Notes: generated by a model not told the origin, from the letters alone. DNA of 64,000 nt from Lantana camara (GCA_037501455.1 CM074858.1:43955001-44019000), one strand, 5' to 3'; counted from the first letter of the stretch, positions 46,492 through 58,743 are shown. Program-made: numbers and translations.

Positions 46492-48346
46492 ACTCAGCTC
46501 CCATTCCCCGCTAATCTCCTAGCGAGGTCCGGTATCACCGTAGTTTGGTTGGGACTAGCATATGGGATCACCGTCGGCCCTTGCCTCCCCGGATAGCCAC
46601 ATGTACTAAGTCCCGGTCCCGTACAATCATAAACATGTTCTTGCCAAAACATAAGGTCGGATTCATAAGAGAAAGGCATACGTTTGCAATTATTTACTCG
46701 ATAAAAGACTCTATATATGTATAATATATATTTTGGCTTAAAACCTTGCACATTGGGTGTATATAGGGTCGTTTAGCTAGTAGAAGAGAAACCCACCTTG
46801 AAGCAACAAAAGAAGTAAAGCAAGGCCTCAAAGGTCGTCCTTGTCTCCGACTAAACCCGTATCTGTGCAAAAGAGGTAGTGTGAGACTCAAAATGACCAC
46901 ATACGATGCTCGGCTATGTCATGCTTATGATATGAGATGCATAAGATGTGAAAATCATGTTATGATGCCATATAGACAAGTAATTCAATCAAAACGTTCC
47001 ATACTTGAAGGTTACAAATTCAACCGTTCATAACTTTCACAAATTCTAATAAAACGAGTCATAAACATGATACATTAATCATAACACATAATAATACATG
47101 TTAGTATAGCATAGAAGTCATAAAAGAGGTGGAGGAGGATCAAACAAGCGAAGAAAAACAAGAAAAACGGAACCAAAGTAATGAAAAAAAGCTAAAAGGC
47201 ACAAAATTAACTCACAAAATCTCAACCCAAAAGCATGTAAAATCGGGTCATGAACTCAAATATTCAAGCTATATCACATTAAGAAACAAGAACTTCAAGT
47301 AATGCATGAAGAAGTCATCATCAAATTTATATCTTCAAGCTCCATCAATGGCAAATCCAAAATATTCAACAACCAAGCAAAACAAGTTTATAACCATCTA
47401 AATATATGCCTTAGGAACACATATTACTCATGAGACTCAAAAGAAATCCAAAGGATTCAAGTTGATCATCAAAAGAAGCAAGAACCATACTACTCATCAT
47501 CATCTTACAATCTAATTCATGAATGGATGAAATCATGCAAAATTCAACATAAAATCACTACAAAGAGCTATACTACTCAAATATAAGCTTACCTTGAAGA
47601 ATAAGTGAGAAAAGATAGGGAGATGAGCTCAATTTCTCCAAGGGTTTGAATAGTTTCTTTCTTCCTCCTCTTTCTTCTTCTTCTCTTGTTTGTGGCTGAA
47701 ATTATGGGTTGTGAGAGGGATTTGGTTCGGTGGCTGAATGGGGAGTGAGAGAGTGATGCAAGTGGCTTAGGTCTTGGGTGTAGGGTCTAGGGAGGTCATT
47801 TAGGGCCGTAGCTTAGAGAAACTAAGGTTGTATCTTAAGAGCAGTCTGTATCAGTTGCATCTTGAGAATCTAAATGATCTAGAAAGACTAGGTATGAGAA
47901 CTTCCGATTCTCCTAATCATAAGACAAGTTTCAATGAGTCTCGAACTTCGGATCTCAAAGATATCACATACGGAACCAAGGCGGTTCATTCCAAACTCAC
48001 CTACGGACCCCCATTTTGGTTCCAAGAATCCAAATAAATTCAAAACTCATGCAACCGAGAACAAAATCATGCAACGAACACATAGGTAAGATCATAATAC
48101 ACATAATTCAATTATACGAAGTTATCACGAAAAACGGAAATAGAATCGGAATCAAACAAGGCATAATCATACGCATATAAACAAATACGTTGGAAATTCA
48201 AATAAAATTCAAATGAAACAAGAAATAAATTCAAGTATGGCAAGAATGAAATAAATAAATGAAATTTAATGTAATTAAACAATTAAATTGTGTAAATAGT
48301 AAACAAATACGTCATACCTGTACGGCCAAAAAATCGGGGCGTTACA
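46492..48346 (-). mobile_element. 3' LTR of element G, right segment
   Basis: Continues G's LTR after M and ends CGGGGCGTTACA. Near-identical to 57166-59153 except for two places. The palindromic-word stretch of the 5' LTR (about 57865-57965) is absent here (near 47180). A block at about 47822-47965 differs strongly from the homologous 58608-58780. No gene; the ORF at 47828 is in the odd block and is not recognisable. Confidence 0.9.
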
Positions 48347-48366
48347 ACCTCTCCCCCTTAAAAGAA
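48347..48366 (-). other. Polypurine tract of element G
   Basis: The sense strand has TTTTAAGGGGGAGAGGT directly before the LTR start. Same core as in E and B. Confidence 0.85.
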
Positions 48367-48628
48367 TCCGTCCTCGGATTCATTGCTCGCCCGGAAACAA
48401 TTCAGGGTGGAACTTCTTCATCTTTTCTTCCGTTTCCCACGTAGCCTCTTCGGTTTTATCACTTCTCTAAAGAACCTTGACTAGTGGGATTCGCCGATTT
48501 CTAAGTTCTTGAAACTTTCAATCTAATATCTTAATCGGCTTCTGAACAAAGGTCAGATTCGGTTCTAGTTCCACTTCTTCAACCGTTAGGATTTCGGATT
48601 CATCTTGATAATATTTCCAGAGTTGTGA
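48367..48628 (-). pseudogene. Chromodomain remnant of element G pol
   Basis: Reads FQELRNRRIPLVKVL and [18 protein letters not shown] with two in-frame stops (inside ILD-KFQ and VLxRSD). Same position and wording as in E and M. Confidence 0.82.
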
Positions 48629-49249
48629 ACATGAAATACATTGTGAATTCCGGTCAAGCTCGGAGGTAAATCCAAACAATAGGTCATATCTCCAACCTTC
48701 TCTAGAATCTCAAACGGACCCAAATATCGCGGATTCAACTTCCCTCCTTTCCCAATCCTCGAAAACCCTTTACGTGGAGAAGCCTTTAAAAAGACCCTAT
48801 CTCCAACCTCAAATTCAAGGTTTTTCCTCCGGTGGTCAGCATAGCTCTTTTGTCGATCTTGAGCTACTTTCATCCGTTGTCTTATAATTTGGACCTTATC
48901 AATCGCATCCTGAGCAACTTTAGAGGGTTTTTCCTTCTTGTCACCTCTTTTCACGCCCTCTTGCTTGGTCCAATTCCACTCCTCTAAATCAATAAACAAC
49001 GGAGACCTACACTTATATCCGTAGAGAGCTTCATAAGGTGCCATCTCTATCGAGGCCTGATAGCTATTGTTGTAAGCAAACTCGATTAATGGCAACTGCT
49101 CGTTCTAAGAGCTCTAAAAATCCAATGCACACGCTCTCAACATATCCTCTAAATACTTGATTAACCTCTTCGACTGCCCGTCTGTCTGAGGATGGAAAGC
49201 TATACTGAATTGAAGCCTTGATCCCAAATTCTTTTGAAGCCCTTGTCAA
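48629..49249 (-). pseudogene. Integrase C-terminal half of element G pol
   Basis: The open part carries [59 protein letters not shown] and GIHNVFHV, the C-terminal core and GPY/F-type tail. Upstream (49064-49249) the segment with the last catalytic region is frameshifted and has a stop in the QLPLIEF approach. Nonfunctional. Confidence 0.85.
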
Positions 49250-49464
49250 AACCTTGAAGTAAACCGGGGATCCCGATCCTTTACGATGCTAACTGGTACT
49301 CCATGAAGTCGAACAATCTCCTCCCAATATTTCTTGGCTAGCTTACTTACTTTGTCGGACATTCTGACAGCAAGAAAATGAGCGGACTTTGTCAAACGGT
49401 CCATAATTACCCATATTCCGTCGAGACCACCTTTCACCCTCGGCAAACCCGAAATGAAATCCAT
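49246..49464 (-). pseudogene. Integrase catalytic core segment of element G pol
   Basis: [32 protein letters not shown] and KDRDPRFTS: first and second catalytic Asp regions, with KDRD where E and M have SDRD. Separated from its neighbours by stops or frameshifts. Confidence 0.83.
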
Positions 49465-49485
49465 AGCAATTTGTTCCCATTTCCA

Positions 49486-49740
49486 TTATGGGATTGGTAA
49501 CGGTTGAAGTAGCCCCGATGGCTTTTGATGTTCCGCTTTTACCACTTGGCAAGTGATGCAATGCTTCACAAAGTTGATAACATCCCGTTTCAAACCATTC
49601 CACCAATAGAATTGTCTCAAATCCTTATACATCTTGTTCTCTCCGGGATGTATCGAATATCCAGATCGATGAGCTTCCTCAAGAATAATCCTCTTCAATT
49701 GTCCAGGCACAACAACTCTATTCTTGAATCTTAGAAGTCC
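49486..49740 (-). pseudogene. Integrase zinc-binding domain of element G pol
   Basis: EAHRSGYSIHPGENKMYKDL followed by [17 protein letters not shown] gives the complete H-H-C-C set. A stop lies just after PLPIP where E and M read on into the catalytic core. Confidence 0.83.
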
Positions 49741-50361
49741 CGTATCATCAAACTCAAACGGACATTCTGGATCGGCTCGAGCCTTCTCTACTAATTTTTG
49801 AACCTCGGGATCGTTCCTTTATGCCTCGAATAATTTCTGCTGAAGATCCGATTGAACCGTAATATTCCGGATACTAGCCCTCAACTTGAACGATTCATCC
49901 TAAATCCCAACTTCCACTTTCACATTGGACACGTTAGACTTCCTACTAACCTCATCCGCGACCACATTGGCTTTGCCGGGACGGTATCAGATTGTACACT
50001 CATAATCCGTGAGAATTTCCATCCAACGCCTTTGTCTCTTGTTCAACTTCTTCTGAGAGAATAAATACCGGAGACTTTTGTGATCGGAAAAGATCTCGAA
50101 TGATATTCCATAAAGATAGTGTCTCTACTTTCCCAAAGCCAAGATCACAGCCGCTAACTCGAGATCATGAGTGGGGTAATTTTGTTCATGATCCTTCAAT
50201 TTCCTTGAGGCGTAGGCAATTACCTTTCCATTCTGCATCAGAACACATCCCAAGCTTTCCTTCGAGGTGTCCGTATAAACCGTGTATCCTTTAGTACCTT
50301 CGGGAAGTGCTAATATTGGTACAGAAAAGTTAGTTCGCCTCACACTTCTCATCCCACTCAA
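49741..50361 (-). pseudogene. RNase H remnant of element G pol
   Basis: [47 protein letters not shown] keeps the first catalytic Asp. Stops follow after ALGK and again near the tether, and the DALSRK-type end motif is altered (VVADEVSRK). A short deletion against E (CEASFQLL...LTTAPVLA) shifts the frame relative to RT. Confidence 0.83.
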
Positions 50362-51232
50362 ATTTAGCCTCTTTCTTCGTTAATCGGGTCAAAGGAGCGG
50401 CAATCTTCAAAAATTCCTGCACAAATCTCCGATAATAACCTGCCAGACCCAAGAAACTCCTCACCTCTGAGACATTCTTCGGACTCTGCCACTGTAAAAC
50501 CATCTCAATCTTAGAAGGATCTACTTCCAAACCTTCACTCGAGATTATATGACCGAGAAATGCTAACCAATCAATCAGAAACTCGCATTTGCTGAACTTA
50601 GCATATAAATGGTGTTCTCTTAAAGTTTCCAGCATAATTCTGAGATGTCTGGCATGATCTTCCGGAGTTCTCGAATAAATAAGGATGTCGTCGATAAATA
50701 TTACCATAAACTTATCCAAGTAGGGCTGAAAATTCCGATGCATCATATCCATGAATGCAGCTAGGGCATTAGTTAATCCAAAAGGCATGACTATGAACTC
50801 ATAATGCCCATACCGGGTGTTAAATCCCGTGTTCGGAATGTCATCTTCCCGGATTTTCAATTGGTAGTATCCTTGTTTTAAATCCAACTTCGAGTATACC
50901 CCCGAACCTTGTAACGTGTCATATAAATCCTCAATATGGGGCAAAGGATACTTATTCTTTATTGTCATCGGATAACGCTCTCGGTAATCTATGTACATTC
51001 TTAAAGTTCCATCCTTTTTCTTAACAAAGAGAACCGGTGCACCCCAAGGTGAAGAACTTAGCCGAATATATCCAATCTTAAGCAAATTTTCAAGCTGAAC
51101 CTTTAATTCCTTCAACTCGGACGGTGCCATTCTATAAGGAGTCTTAGAATACGGTTCGGATCCCGGATATAAGTCGATAACAAATTCAATCTCACGATCT
51201 GGCGGCAAAGAACCCAAATTCTCCGAAAACAC
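50330..51232 (-). pseudogene. Reverse transcriptase of element G pol
   Basis: The longest open piece of G (300 codons): [104 protein letters not shown] and [12 protein letters not shown]. The FIDD active site is present. It shows what element E has lost. It ends at a frameshift before RNase H. Confidence 0.9.
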
Positions 51233-51280
51233 ATCGGGAAAATCCTTAACTACCGCGGTATCCTCAAACTTAACTTGATC

Positions 51281-52163
51281 CTTCTACTTGTTGAGAAGAT
51301 AGGCAATGAATCCTGTAGCCCCTTCTCTCATTAATTTATGAGCTTCCATATAAGACAAGAGAGACATTAATTTCGAACTACTACCAACCAACAACTCATC
51401 ACCCAATATAACCTTCTTCACAAAACAATCAACATTGGCCCGATGTCGAGACAACCAATCCATACCCAAATAACCCCATATTTCTTCATAGGCATAACAG
51501 TTAAATCAGCTGGATATTCTTTCTCTTCAATCAAAACTAAACACTCTCGAACCAACTGATCTGTCTGAAGGCTTCCACCGAGTGGCGAACTCACCAAATA
51601 ACAAGAGGATAAACAGATAACAGGCAAGCATAGAGTGGCAGCTAAATCACGAGAAATAAAGGAATATGTGGCACCCGGATCAAAGAGTGCATGAATGTTC
51701 ATGTTATGTATGCATAGGGTACCTTCCACCACGGCAGTAGGATCAATCTCAGCATCTTGCTCCTCGCCTTCAAGGGCATAGGCACGGGCTTGAATCATTG
51801 GCCTTGGAGCTCCTCTTTGAAACCCTGGAGTTTTGTTGGGGCATGCATCCACTATATGATCAGCTTTTCCACATACGAGACATAAGCCCAATCTCTTCCG
51901 GTAATTGTTCAAAGTATGAGTCAGTCCTCCATAATAAAGACATGGGGGTACATCACGACGTGCTGTGGTGGGAACCGATGCCGCCTTTGGGACTTTTGAG
52001 GCTTGTCCTCCAACTCGAGGTTTCTTGAAAAGACCCTTAGGTGGAGCTGTTTGAATCATGCGCCTCTTACTCGAACTTGACCCGGAGCCTTGTCCCATCG
52101 GTGCCCTGAAAACTGGATCCTTCTTTTTGAATTCCTCCTCTTGTTCCAATACCCTTTGTACCG
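51281..52163 (-). pseudogene. Zinc knuckle and protease of element G
   Basis: CLVCGKADHIVDAC knuckle; ALFDPGATYSFIS protease motif with P in place of S/T, as in M; then a frameshift near 51420-51470 and GMDWLSRHRANVDCF in another frame. A TAG (51281-51283) precedes the RT frame. The first knuckle is damaged (CLYYGGLTHTLNNY lacks Cys/His ligands). The upper edge is the inserted solo LTR L. Confidence 0.85.
52159..52163. repeat. Target-site duplication of solo LTR L, left copy
   Basis: TACCG, repeated exactly at 55225-55229; joining the flanks restores the homologous gag order seen in E. Confidence 0.95.
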
Positions 52164-53429
52164 TGTGACGCCCCGCTTTTCGGTCAAGGTAGGGTTTGGC
52201 ACGAGAGTGTACGATTTATCTTTTCATTGCATGAGTTATGTGGAATTATGCCTTAATATTGGTAATCGTTTTGTGCTTTTGTGAAATACATGATTTGTAT
52301 GAAATACATGACTATTTGATATGTTAATTATGTGTGCGTATTGTTCTTATTGAGCTTTGATAGCATATTTTATGATTAAACGAAACTATGTGCTTACTTG
52401 GACATTAAAGCATAATTTAGGGGCTAAAAGGTAAATTTATTTTCCAAGCCTGGAACTGGTTAGAACTTAATAAAATTGAGTAGATAATTCGATTACGAGT
52501 TCGTGGGTTTTTGAATCGATCGATTTGGAGTTCAGACGAAGAAGTTATGGCCGTTTTACGAAAAGTCAACCCTTTCAAGCCTAGATGTTGACCTGCGACC
52601 CAATTTCAATCCTGACCCAATTTGAGACCCAATCTCACTTAAATCCGACCCATATGACCCGCTCCATGACCCTATTCAACTGACCCAAATCAGATTATAA
52701 CACCAAACTTAAGTTACGTTATTTTCATAAGATTCAAGCCATTCTCTCTCAAGGCCTTCTCTTAAGTCTATTCATATTCTCTCAAGAACACCCAAGACCT
52801 TCAAACCATTTTCAAGAACCAAGATCGAAGATTAAAGCTGGAGATTCAAGACTAGAGAACAAGATTCCCTCTTCGATTTCCAGCTCCCAAGGTAAGATTT
52901 GTGTGCTCTTTTCATGGGTTTGTGTTCTTGATGGTTTTGAGCTTGAATGTGAATCTAGGGTTCATGTTAGATGGATTAAATCCGAATTTGTTGATGGAAA
53001 TATGTTTCTTATGTTTCTAGGAATGATTTTGTGTAAGAATTTCATGTTTTTATGCTCTTATGGGAAATCCTCCATTGTTGACCTTTGAAGCTTTTATGAA
53101 GAATTCTTGCTTTTTTAGCTTGATTTGATGATAGATTCTTGTTCCTTATGTGTTTTTATGGAGAATGTGATAGATTTCCTACAATTTCTTGCATTGATTG
53201 TTGATTTCACCATTATTATGCTTGAAGCTTTCTTGAAACTTGTAGAAGATGAAGTCCTTGCATGAATTGCTAGATTTCTTGATGTTTAAATGTTCCTAAA
53301 TGCTTTATTATGTAACTTGATGTTTTATGATGCTTATTTGTGGTTTTGGAAGTTTAATTTCATGTTTTGGGGTATTTTGAAGTCATTCCCGTCGAGTTTG
53401 AAGTTGCTATCACGTTTTTTTTTAATTCT

Positions 53430-53565
53430 AGGCAGAATCCACTAGGGTGGATTTTTGCTGTGTAAAAATCTATGGGGGTGGATTTAAGGCAGTAGCTCTG
53501 GACCAAATCCGCAAGGGTGGATTTTTTGTGAAGGAAAATCCATTGGGGTGGATTTTCCCCAGCCT
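53430..53565 (+). repeat. Palindromic word cluster in solo LTR L
   Basis: Four units of the form AAATCCAC-n-GGGTGGATTT: near 53434 (AATCCACTAGGGTGGATTT), 53467, 53501 and 53546 (arms AAAATCCA, TGGATTTT). The spacer is G-rich in sense. Confidence 0.85.
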
Positions 53566-54739
53566 TGTTTTCTTGATTCGTTTCACTTGTTTTGCTTCTC
53601 GTTTGTTCCTTACTTATTTATATTATGTCTCTAATGTATTGTGACCTCGTTATATGTTGTGACATCTCATGCATACCTTATATTATGATCTTTATACCTC
53701 AATCATGCTTAAGTTATCTTAATTGACTAAGTTATGCATTTAATTAAATTGTGTTAAGTGTGATTCATAGGTCGCTTATTACATATGACTTGAGAACTTG
53801 ATATATGACTTATATGATGCAATGTGATCTTAATTGCCAATCTATACCATCGTCGAACATTTCTTGCACATCATTAGCATATTTGCATTCATGTCAAAGC
53901 CGTGCGTCGTGTTGTTGGGTTTCGAGTCGAGTCTTACCTTTGTTAGTACGTTGTCTTGTTAGGTGGTGAGTCTCCGGAGGTGTAACCCTCCTTGTTCGTG
54001 CTTGATCTTGGAGGTTCTTGGTAAAGGTGAGGAGTTATAATATCAAAATGTTTTCAAAATTGTGGACACATATGGCCCCTCATATTTATTGGTTTTAAAC
54101 TCCCGTTTTCGAAATGTATATGTAGGCATTATAAGCCAAGTTTTGTGAGCTTTGCTCGTATTATGGATATTTGCTTATGGAAAACGGTTTACAAGTAAAA
54201 CTTGAGTTTTGGTATATGGGATAGATACCCAAAATGGTTTCGGAACTTTCATTTGAGTATTATGTACGTGTGAGTTGTGTAGCGAGCCTTTGTTATACCT
54301 TGCAAGGACGCTTGCTTGGTCGGTTCTTTTGATAGCGCTCGGGGCGGAGTAAGCGGTGATGCCGGGAACGCAAGGGCGGACGGTTGATCCCTTATGAAGT
54401 ACCCACTTTTGGACAAGTTTGCTAAGACTCCGAGGAGGATTCGGGGTTAAGGTAGGCTTGGGGGAAGGTCGGTTTCATGGACCCACTTCTCCATGGTTCT
54501 TTTGCGATGATCGGGGGGTGCACACCCTCGACATCAACGGTGTTAAGGATGGATTGGTTTGATTTCTTTTGGTTTGGGATGTAAGGATGGAGTGCTCGTA
54601 CTCGCCGAGCCGGTGCTTCGGTTCATGATTCGATTTTTATAAAACTTGCATTGTTTTCCAAAAGAATTCGGATCATGAACATCTTTGATTTGAGCATGCA
54701 TTGACCTCTTATATTTAAACTATATAATCGTCTCCTCAC

Positions 54740-54756
54740 CGGTTCCATTTGAACTG
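54740..54756 (+). other. Stem-loop in solo LTR L
   Basis: CGGTTC pairs with GAACTG (one G-T pair) around CATTT. Same place and loop length as in F, B and E but a different stem. Confidence 0.7.
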
Positions 54757-55224
54757 ATCTCCTTTACCTTTCGTGTCCGCAGGTCGCGTTTTGGAGTCTT
54801 GCTAGGCGGGGTCTTGCTTTGAGAGTTGTGTCGAGTTTAGCTTGTACTCGTTGTGTCTTTACATACTTCATATTCATGTCGCTTATGTTTTGGATTTATG
54901 GATTTAGAATGTATGATGTTATTTTGCTAGTTTGGACTGTGTTGGTCACTAGGATGATTTTACTTTTCGTATTTTGAGCATTACGTGCTGGACCGTGACG
55001 GTCATCTACTTGTTGAATATATATTTCTCTTACACCTTGTTGAATATATATATTTCTCTTAGACCGTGACTGTTTACCAGCTTTGTGAGTCTAGTACCGC
55101 CTAGCTAGGATGTCTGTTTGTCACCGCTTGCTTCGTTCTTGGCGGGTATATGGATAGCAATTCTATATACAAACTAGGACCGTAGCGCGGGATAGGCGTG
55201 GGACGCCCTTGTCGGGCCGTTACA

Positions 55225-55229
55225 TACCG
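55225..55229. repeat. Target-site duplication of solo LTR L, right copy
   Basis: TACCG, matching 52159-52163. Confidence 0.95.
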
Positions 55230-56103
55230 TGTCTGCAAATGACATGTAGTTATGTCTAGCTTGGCTGTGTCTGAAATCCTGCCTTAGTCCCGCAATGAAT
55301 TTCTTAGACTTCCTCTTCTCATCCCTTGTAATGTGGGGGGTGTACTTTCCAAGCCTGTTGAAAGTTGCAAGATATTGGGCCACCGTGCGATTGCCCTGTT
55401 TTAAATCCATAGACTCTTGTTCCTTTCGTTCACTTACAACCTCGGACACAAAACACTCCCCGAAATTCCCTTTTGAACACCTCCCAAGTAACATCTTCTC
55501 CATCAACATCTAGCTTTTCCCTTATTCTCTCCCACCAATCATATGCCACGCCATCTAATTGGAAAATGGCAAATTGAGCCTTCTCCTGGGTAGTGAACTG
55601 TCGAACCCCAAAAATCCTTTCTAATCTTGTTAACCAACCCTCTGAAACCGCATCATCAATAGAACCGGAGAACCGTGGAGGATTGTAGCTTAGAAATACT
55701 CCATGAGGATCCCTATTATTGTTTGGTGGAGCCGGTTGTTCAACAGGTTGTGGTGGGGGAGCTTGAGCTCTCCTATGCTCGACATAGTTGTAGACAACTT
55801 CCATGAAATTCCCCATGTCCATCGGAGGCTGTTGTGGTTGTTGAGGTTGTTGTTTTTCAGGTGTAGGAATTCGGTCTTAGCGACGATGTCGCTCTGGAGA
55901 TCTATGTCGGTCTCTCCTTAGAGGCATCGGAGGCTGTTGTGGTTGTTGAGGTTGTTGTTTTTCAGCTGTAGGAATTTGGTCTTGGCGACGATGTCCATCG
56001 GAGGCTGTTGTGGTTGTTGAGGTTGTTGTTTTTCAGGTGTAGGAATTCGGTCTTGGTGACGATGTCGCTCTGGAGATCTATGTCGGTCTCTCCTTAGAGG
56101 CAT
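55230..56103 (-). pseudogene. gag of element G, broken and duplicated at the N-terminus
   Basis: The ATG at 56103 (MPLRRDRHRSP) is homologous to the E gag start. The capsid is recognisable ([43 protein letters not shown], then in another frame DLKQGNRTVAQYLATFNRL). The first part is triplicated at DNA level: units near 55818-55925, 55926-55995 and 55996-56103 repeat the PTPEKQQPQQPQQPPMD segment, and two carry the start codon. One copy has a stop and the joins shift the frame. A further frameshift lies near 55430-55510. L interrupts it at 55229. Confidence 0.87.
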
Positions 56104-56298
56104 CCTATTAATAAAACACTAAAATGCATGCCATCTTTAGTCCATGCTTGTATATGCAATTAATTTAAGCCAAACTTAAGAAATAGAGCACATAATCACA
56201 TAAGAGATGCATATGCAACACATTGACAAGTTGTTCCTAGAAGCCGTACTACTAAGACTGACTCACACGACACAAAAGCCCGGGTTTTGCAACCCTAA

Positions 56299-56318
56299 GC
56301 TCTGATACCACTTAAGGA
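56299..56318 (-). other. Primer-binding site of element G
   Basis: Sense TGGTATCAGAGC, exact match to the initiator tRNA-Met site, just inside the 5' LTR. Confidence 0.9.
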
Positions 56319-56768
56319 TGTAGCGCCCGAGCGTAAGGCACCACATCCCCGCACCGAGACCCGACCCGCATATGAAATGGGAAATCCATACACGTGCCAA
56401 ATCACGAAAAACGGGGATACAACTCACACGCTAAGCTAGGCGGGAACTAACCCTTAAACCAATCAATACCAAAACATAATTAAATCAGAGCGATGAGAAT
56501 TAAAGCAAAAGCAATAAATCATAACTATTCACAAGGAGCATCCAAGCTCCCAAAATAAATTCAAAAGTATACAACGATAGAGTATCAATGCCGTCATGGC
56601 TCGACATAATATGAGTACGCTCCATACATGATCATAATACAAAAGTAATAAGAACAAGTATTTATGCGTGTAAAAGGAAATGCTAGACACCAATGCAAGA
56701 CTAGACGACTCAAATTCCTGCCTTGCACTCCCCAAACCTGCACAAAACAACTGAAAACAAACCGGGTT

Positions 56769-56785
56769 CAGTCTAAAAGAGACTG
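56769..56785 (-). other. Stem-loop in 5' LTR of element G
   Basis: CAGTCT pairs with AGACTG around AAAAG, identical to element E. Confidence 0.7.
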
Positions 56786-57864
56786 GTGGGTTGAAAAACG
56801 GGGTATAGTATATAATACAACAGAATTTAAACACATACATGCAAGCCCTAATCCCATTTGAAGTTTGATAAGAATTTCCCAAGCGGGCAAAACAAGGTGA
56901 ACATCAATGGGATTACGACTATCATATTCATTCATATTTAATCTTAGGTTTTCATAGCCCGGCGAGTGGGCGTGCATAAAATCCAACCTTCTCCTTGTGT
57001 ATTCATAACATGATTCATTCGTTATCACACATATAAGTCTTTTGTTCTCATACATACATGATCATAATCATACACATACACCTTTTTCCTCCGGATGGTG
57101 GACGGGTTTGCAAGGCCCGACCAACGGTCCATACATTGACCCAAGGAGGTACATGAATCGCCCAAGGACGCTCAGCTCCCATTCCCCGCTAATCTCCTAG
57201 CGAGGCCCGGTATCACCATAGTTTGGTTGGGACTAGCACATGGGATCACCGTCGGCCCTTACCTCCCAGAATAGCCACATGTACTAAGTCCCGGGCCCGT
57301 GCAATCGTAAACATGTTCTCGCCAAAACATAATGTAGGATTCATAAGAGAAAGGCATACGTTTGCAATCATTTACTCGATAAAAGACTCTATATATGTAT
57401 AATATATATTTTGGCTTAAAACCTTGCACATTGGGTGTATATAGGGTCGTTTAGCTAGTATAAGAGAAACCTACCTTGAAGCAACAAAAGAAATAAAGCA
57501 AGGCCTAAAAGGTCGCCTTTGTCTCCGACCAAACCCGTATCTGTGCAAAACGAGGTAGTGTGAGACTCAAAATGACCACATACGATGCTCAGCTATGTTA
57601 TGCTTATGATATGAGATGCATAAGATGTGAAAATCATGTTATGATGCCATATAGACAAGTAATTCAATCAAAACGTTCCATACTGGAAGGTTACAAATTT
57701 AACCGTTCATATCTTTCACAAATTCTAATAAAACGAGTCATAAACTTGATACATTAATCATAACACATAATAATACATGTTAGCATAGCATAGAAGTCAT
57801 AAATGAGGTGGAGGAAGATCAAACAAGCGAAGAAAAACAAGAAAAATGGAACCGGAGTAACGAA

Positions 57865-57965
57865 AAAAACGCAGGACAAAATCCACTCCCATGGATTCTG
57901 GTCCAGAAGCCTATTGACTCAAATCCTTGGGTCTGTAGCGAAAAAAAACACACAAATAGGGAAAA
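57865..57965 (-). repeat. Palindromic word region present only in the 5' LTR of G
   Basis: AATCCACTCCCATGGATT (arms AATCCA) and a weaker AAATCC...GGGT unit. The word type resembles solo LTR L. The homologous place in the 3' LTR (about 47180) lacks roughly 100 bp. Confidence 0.7.
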
Positions 57966-58743
57966 AATGAAAAGAAGCTAAAAGGCACAAAACTAACTCA
58001 CAAATCTCAACCCAAAAGCATGCAAAATCAGGTCATGAACTCAAATATTCAAGCTATATCACATTAAGCAACAAGAACTTCAAGTAATGCATCAAGAAGT
58101 CATCATCAAATTCATATCTTCAAACTCCATCAATGGCTAATCCAAAATATTCAACAACCAAGCAAAACAAGTTCATAACCATCGAATTACAAGCCTTAGG
58201 AACATATATTACTAATGAGATTCAAAAGAAATCCAAAGGATTCAAGTTGATCATCAAAAGAATCAAGAACCATACTATTCATCATCATCTTCCAATCTAA
58301 TTCATGAATGGATGAAATCATGCAAAATTCAACATAAAATGACTACAAAGAGCTATACTACTCAAATATAAGCTTACCTTCAAGGATAAGTGAGAAAAAA
58401 TAGGGAGATGAGCTCAATTTCTCTAAGGGTTTGAATAGTTTCTTTATTCCTCCTCTTTCTTCTTCTTCTCTTGTTTGTGGCTGAAATTATGGGTTGTGAG
58501 AGGGATTTAGTTCGGTTGTGGGGCTGAATGGGGAGTGAGAGAGTGATGCAAGTGTCTTAGGACTTGGGTGTAGGGTCTAGGGACGTCATTTAGGGCCGTA
58601 GCTTAGAGAAAAGTCAATGGTTTGTCATTTTCAAGCGCGAGGTGCTCATTTCGGTTGAAATTTGAGAATCTAAATGATCTTAAAAAGGTATGAGGCTTGT
58701 CCCATTGTCTCCAAATCGTCGATATGGATTCAATGGAGGTGAC

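Larger units (their letters stand above)
52164..55224 (+). mobile_element. Solo LTR L (gypsy, plus strand) inside G gag
   Basis: 3061 bp, TGTGACGCCCC to GGCCGTTACA, flanked by TACCG on both sides with no internal region: a solo LTR left after recombination. It shows the family landmarks: palindromic words (53430-53565), a stem-loop with changed sequence (54740-54756), TGCTAGGCGGGG near 54797 and an AATCGATCGATT palindrome (52514-52525). The ORFs inside are chance. Confidence 0.93.

Noticed and set aside
47828..48037. ORF in the odd block of G's 3' LTR as a captured gene
   Set aside because: 69 codons, no recognisable motif, and it reads into ordinary LTR sequence.
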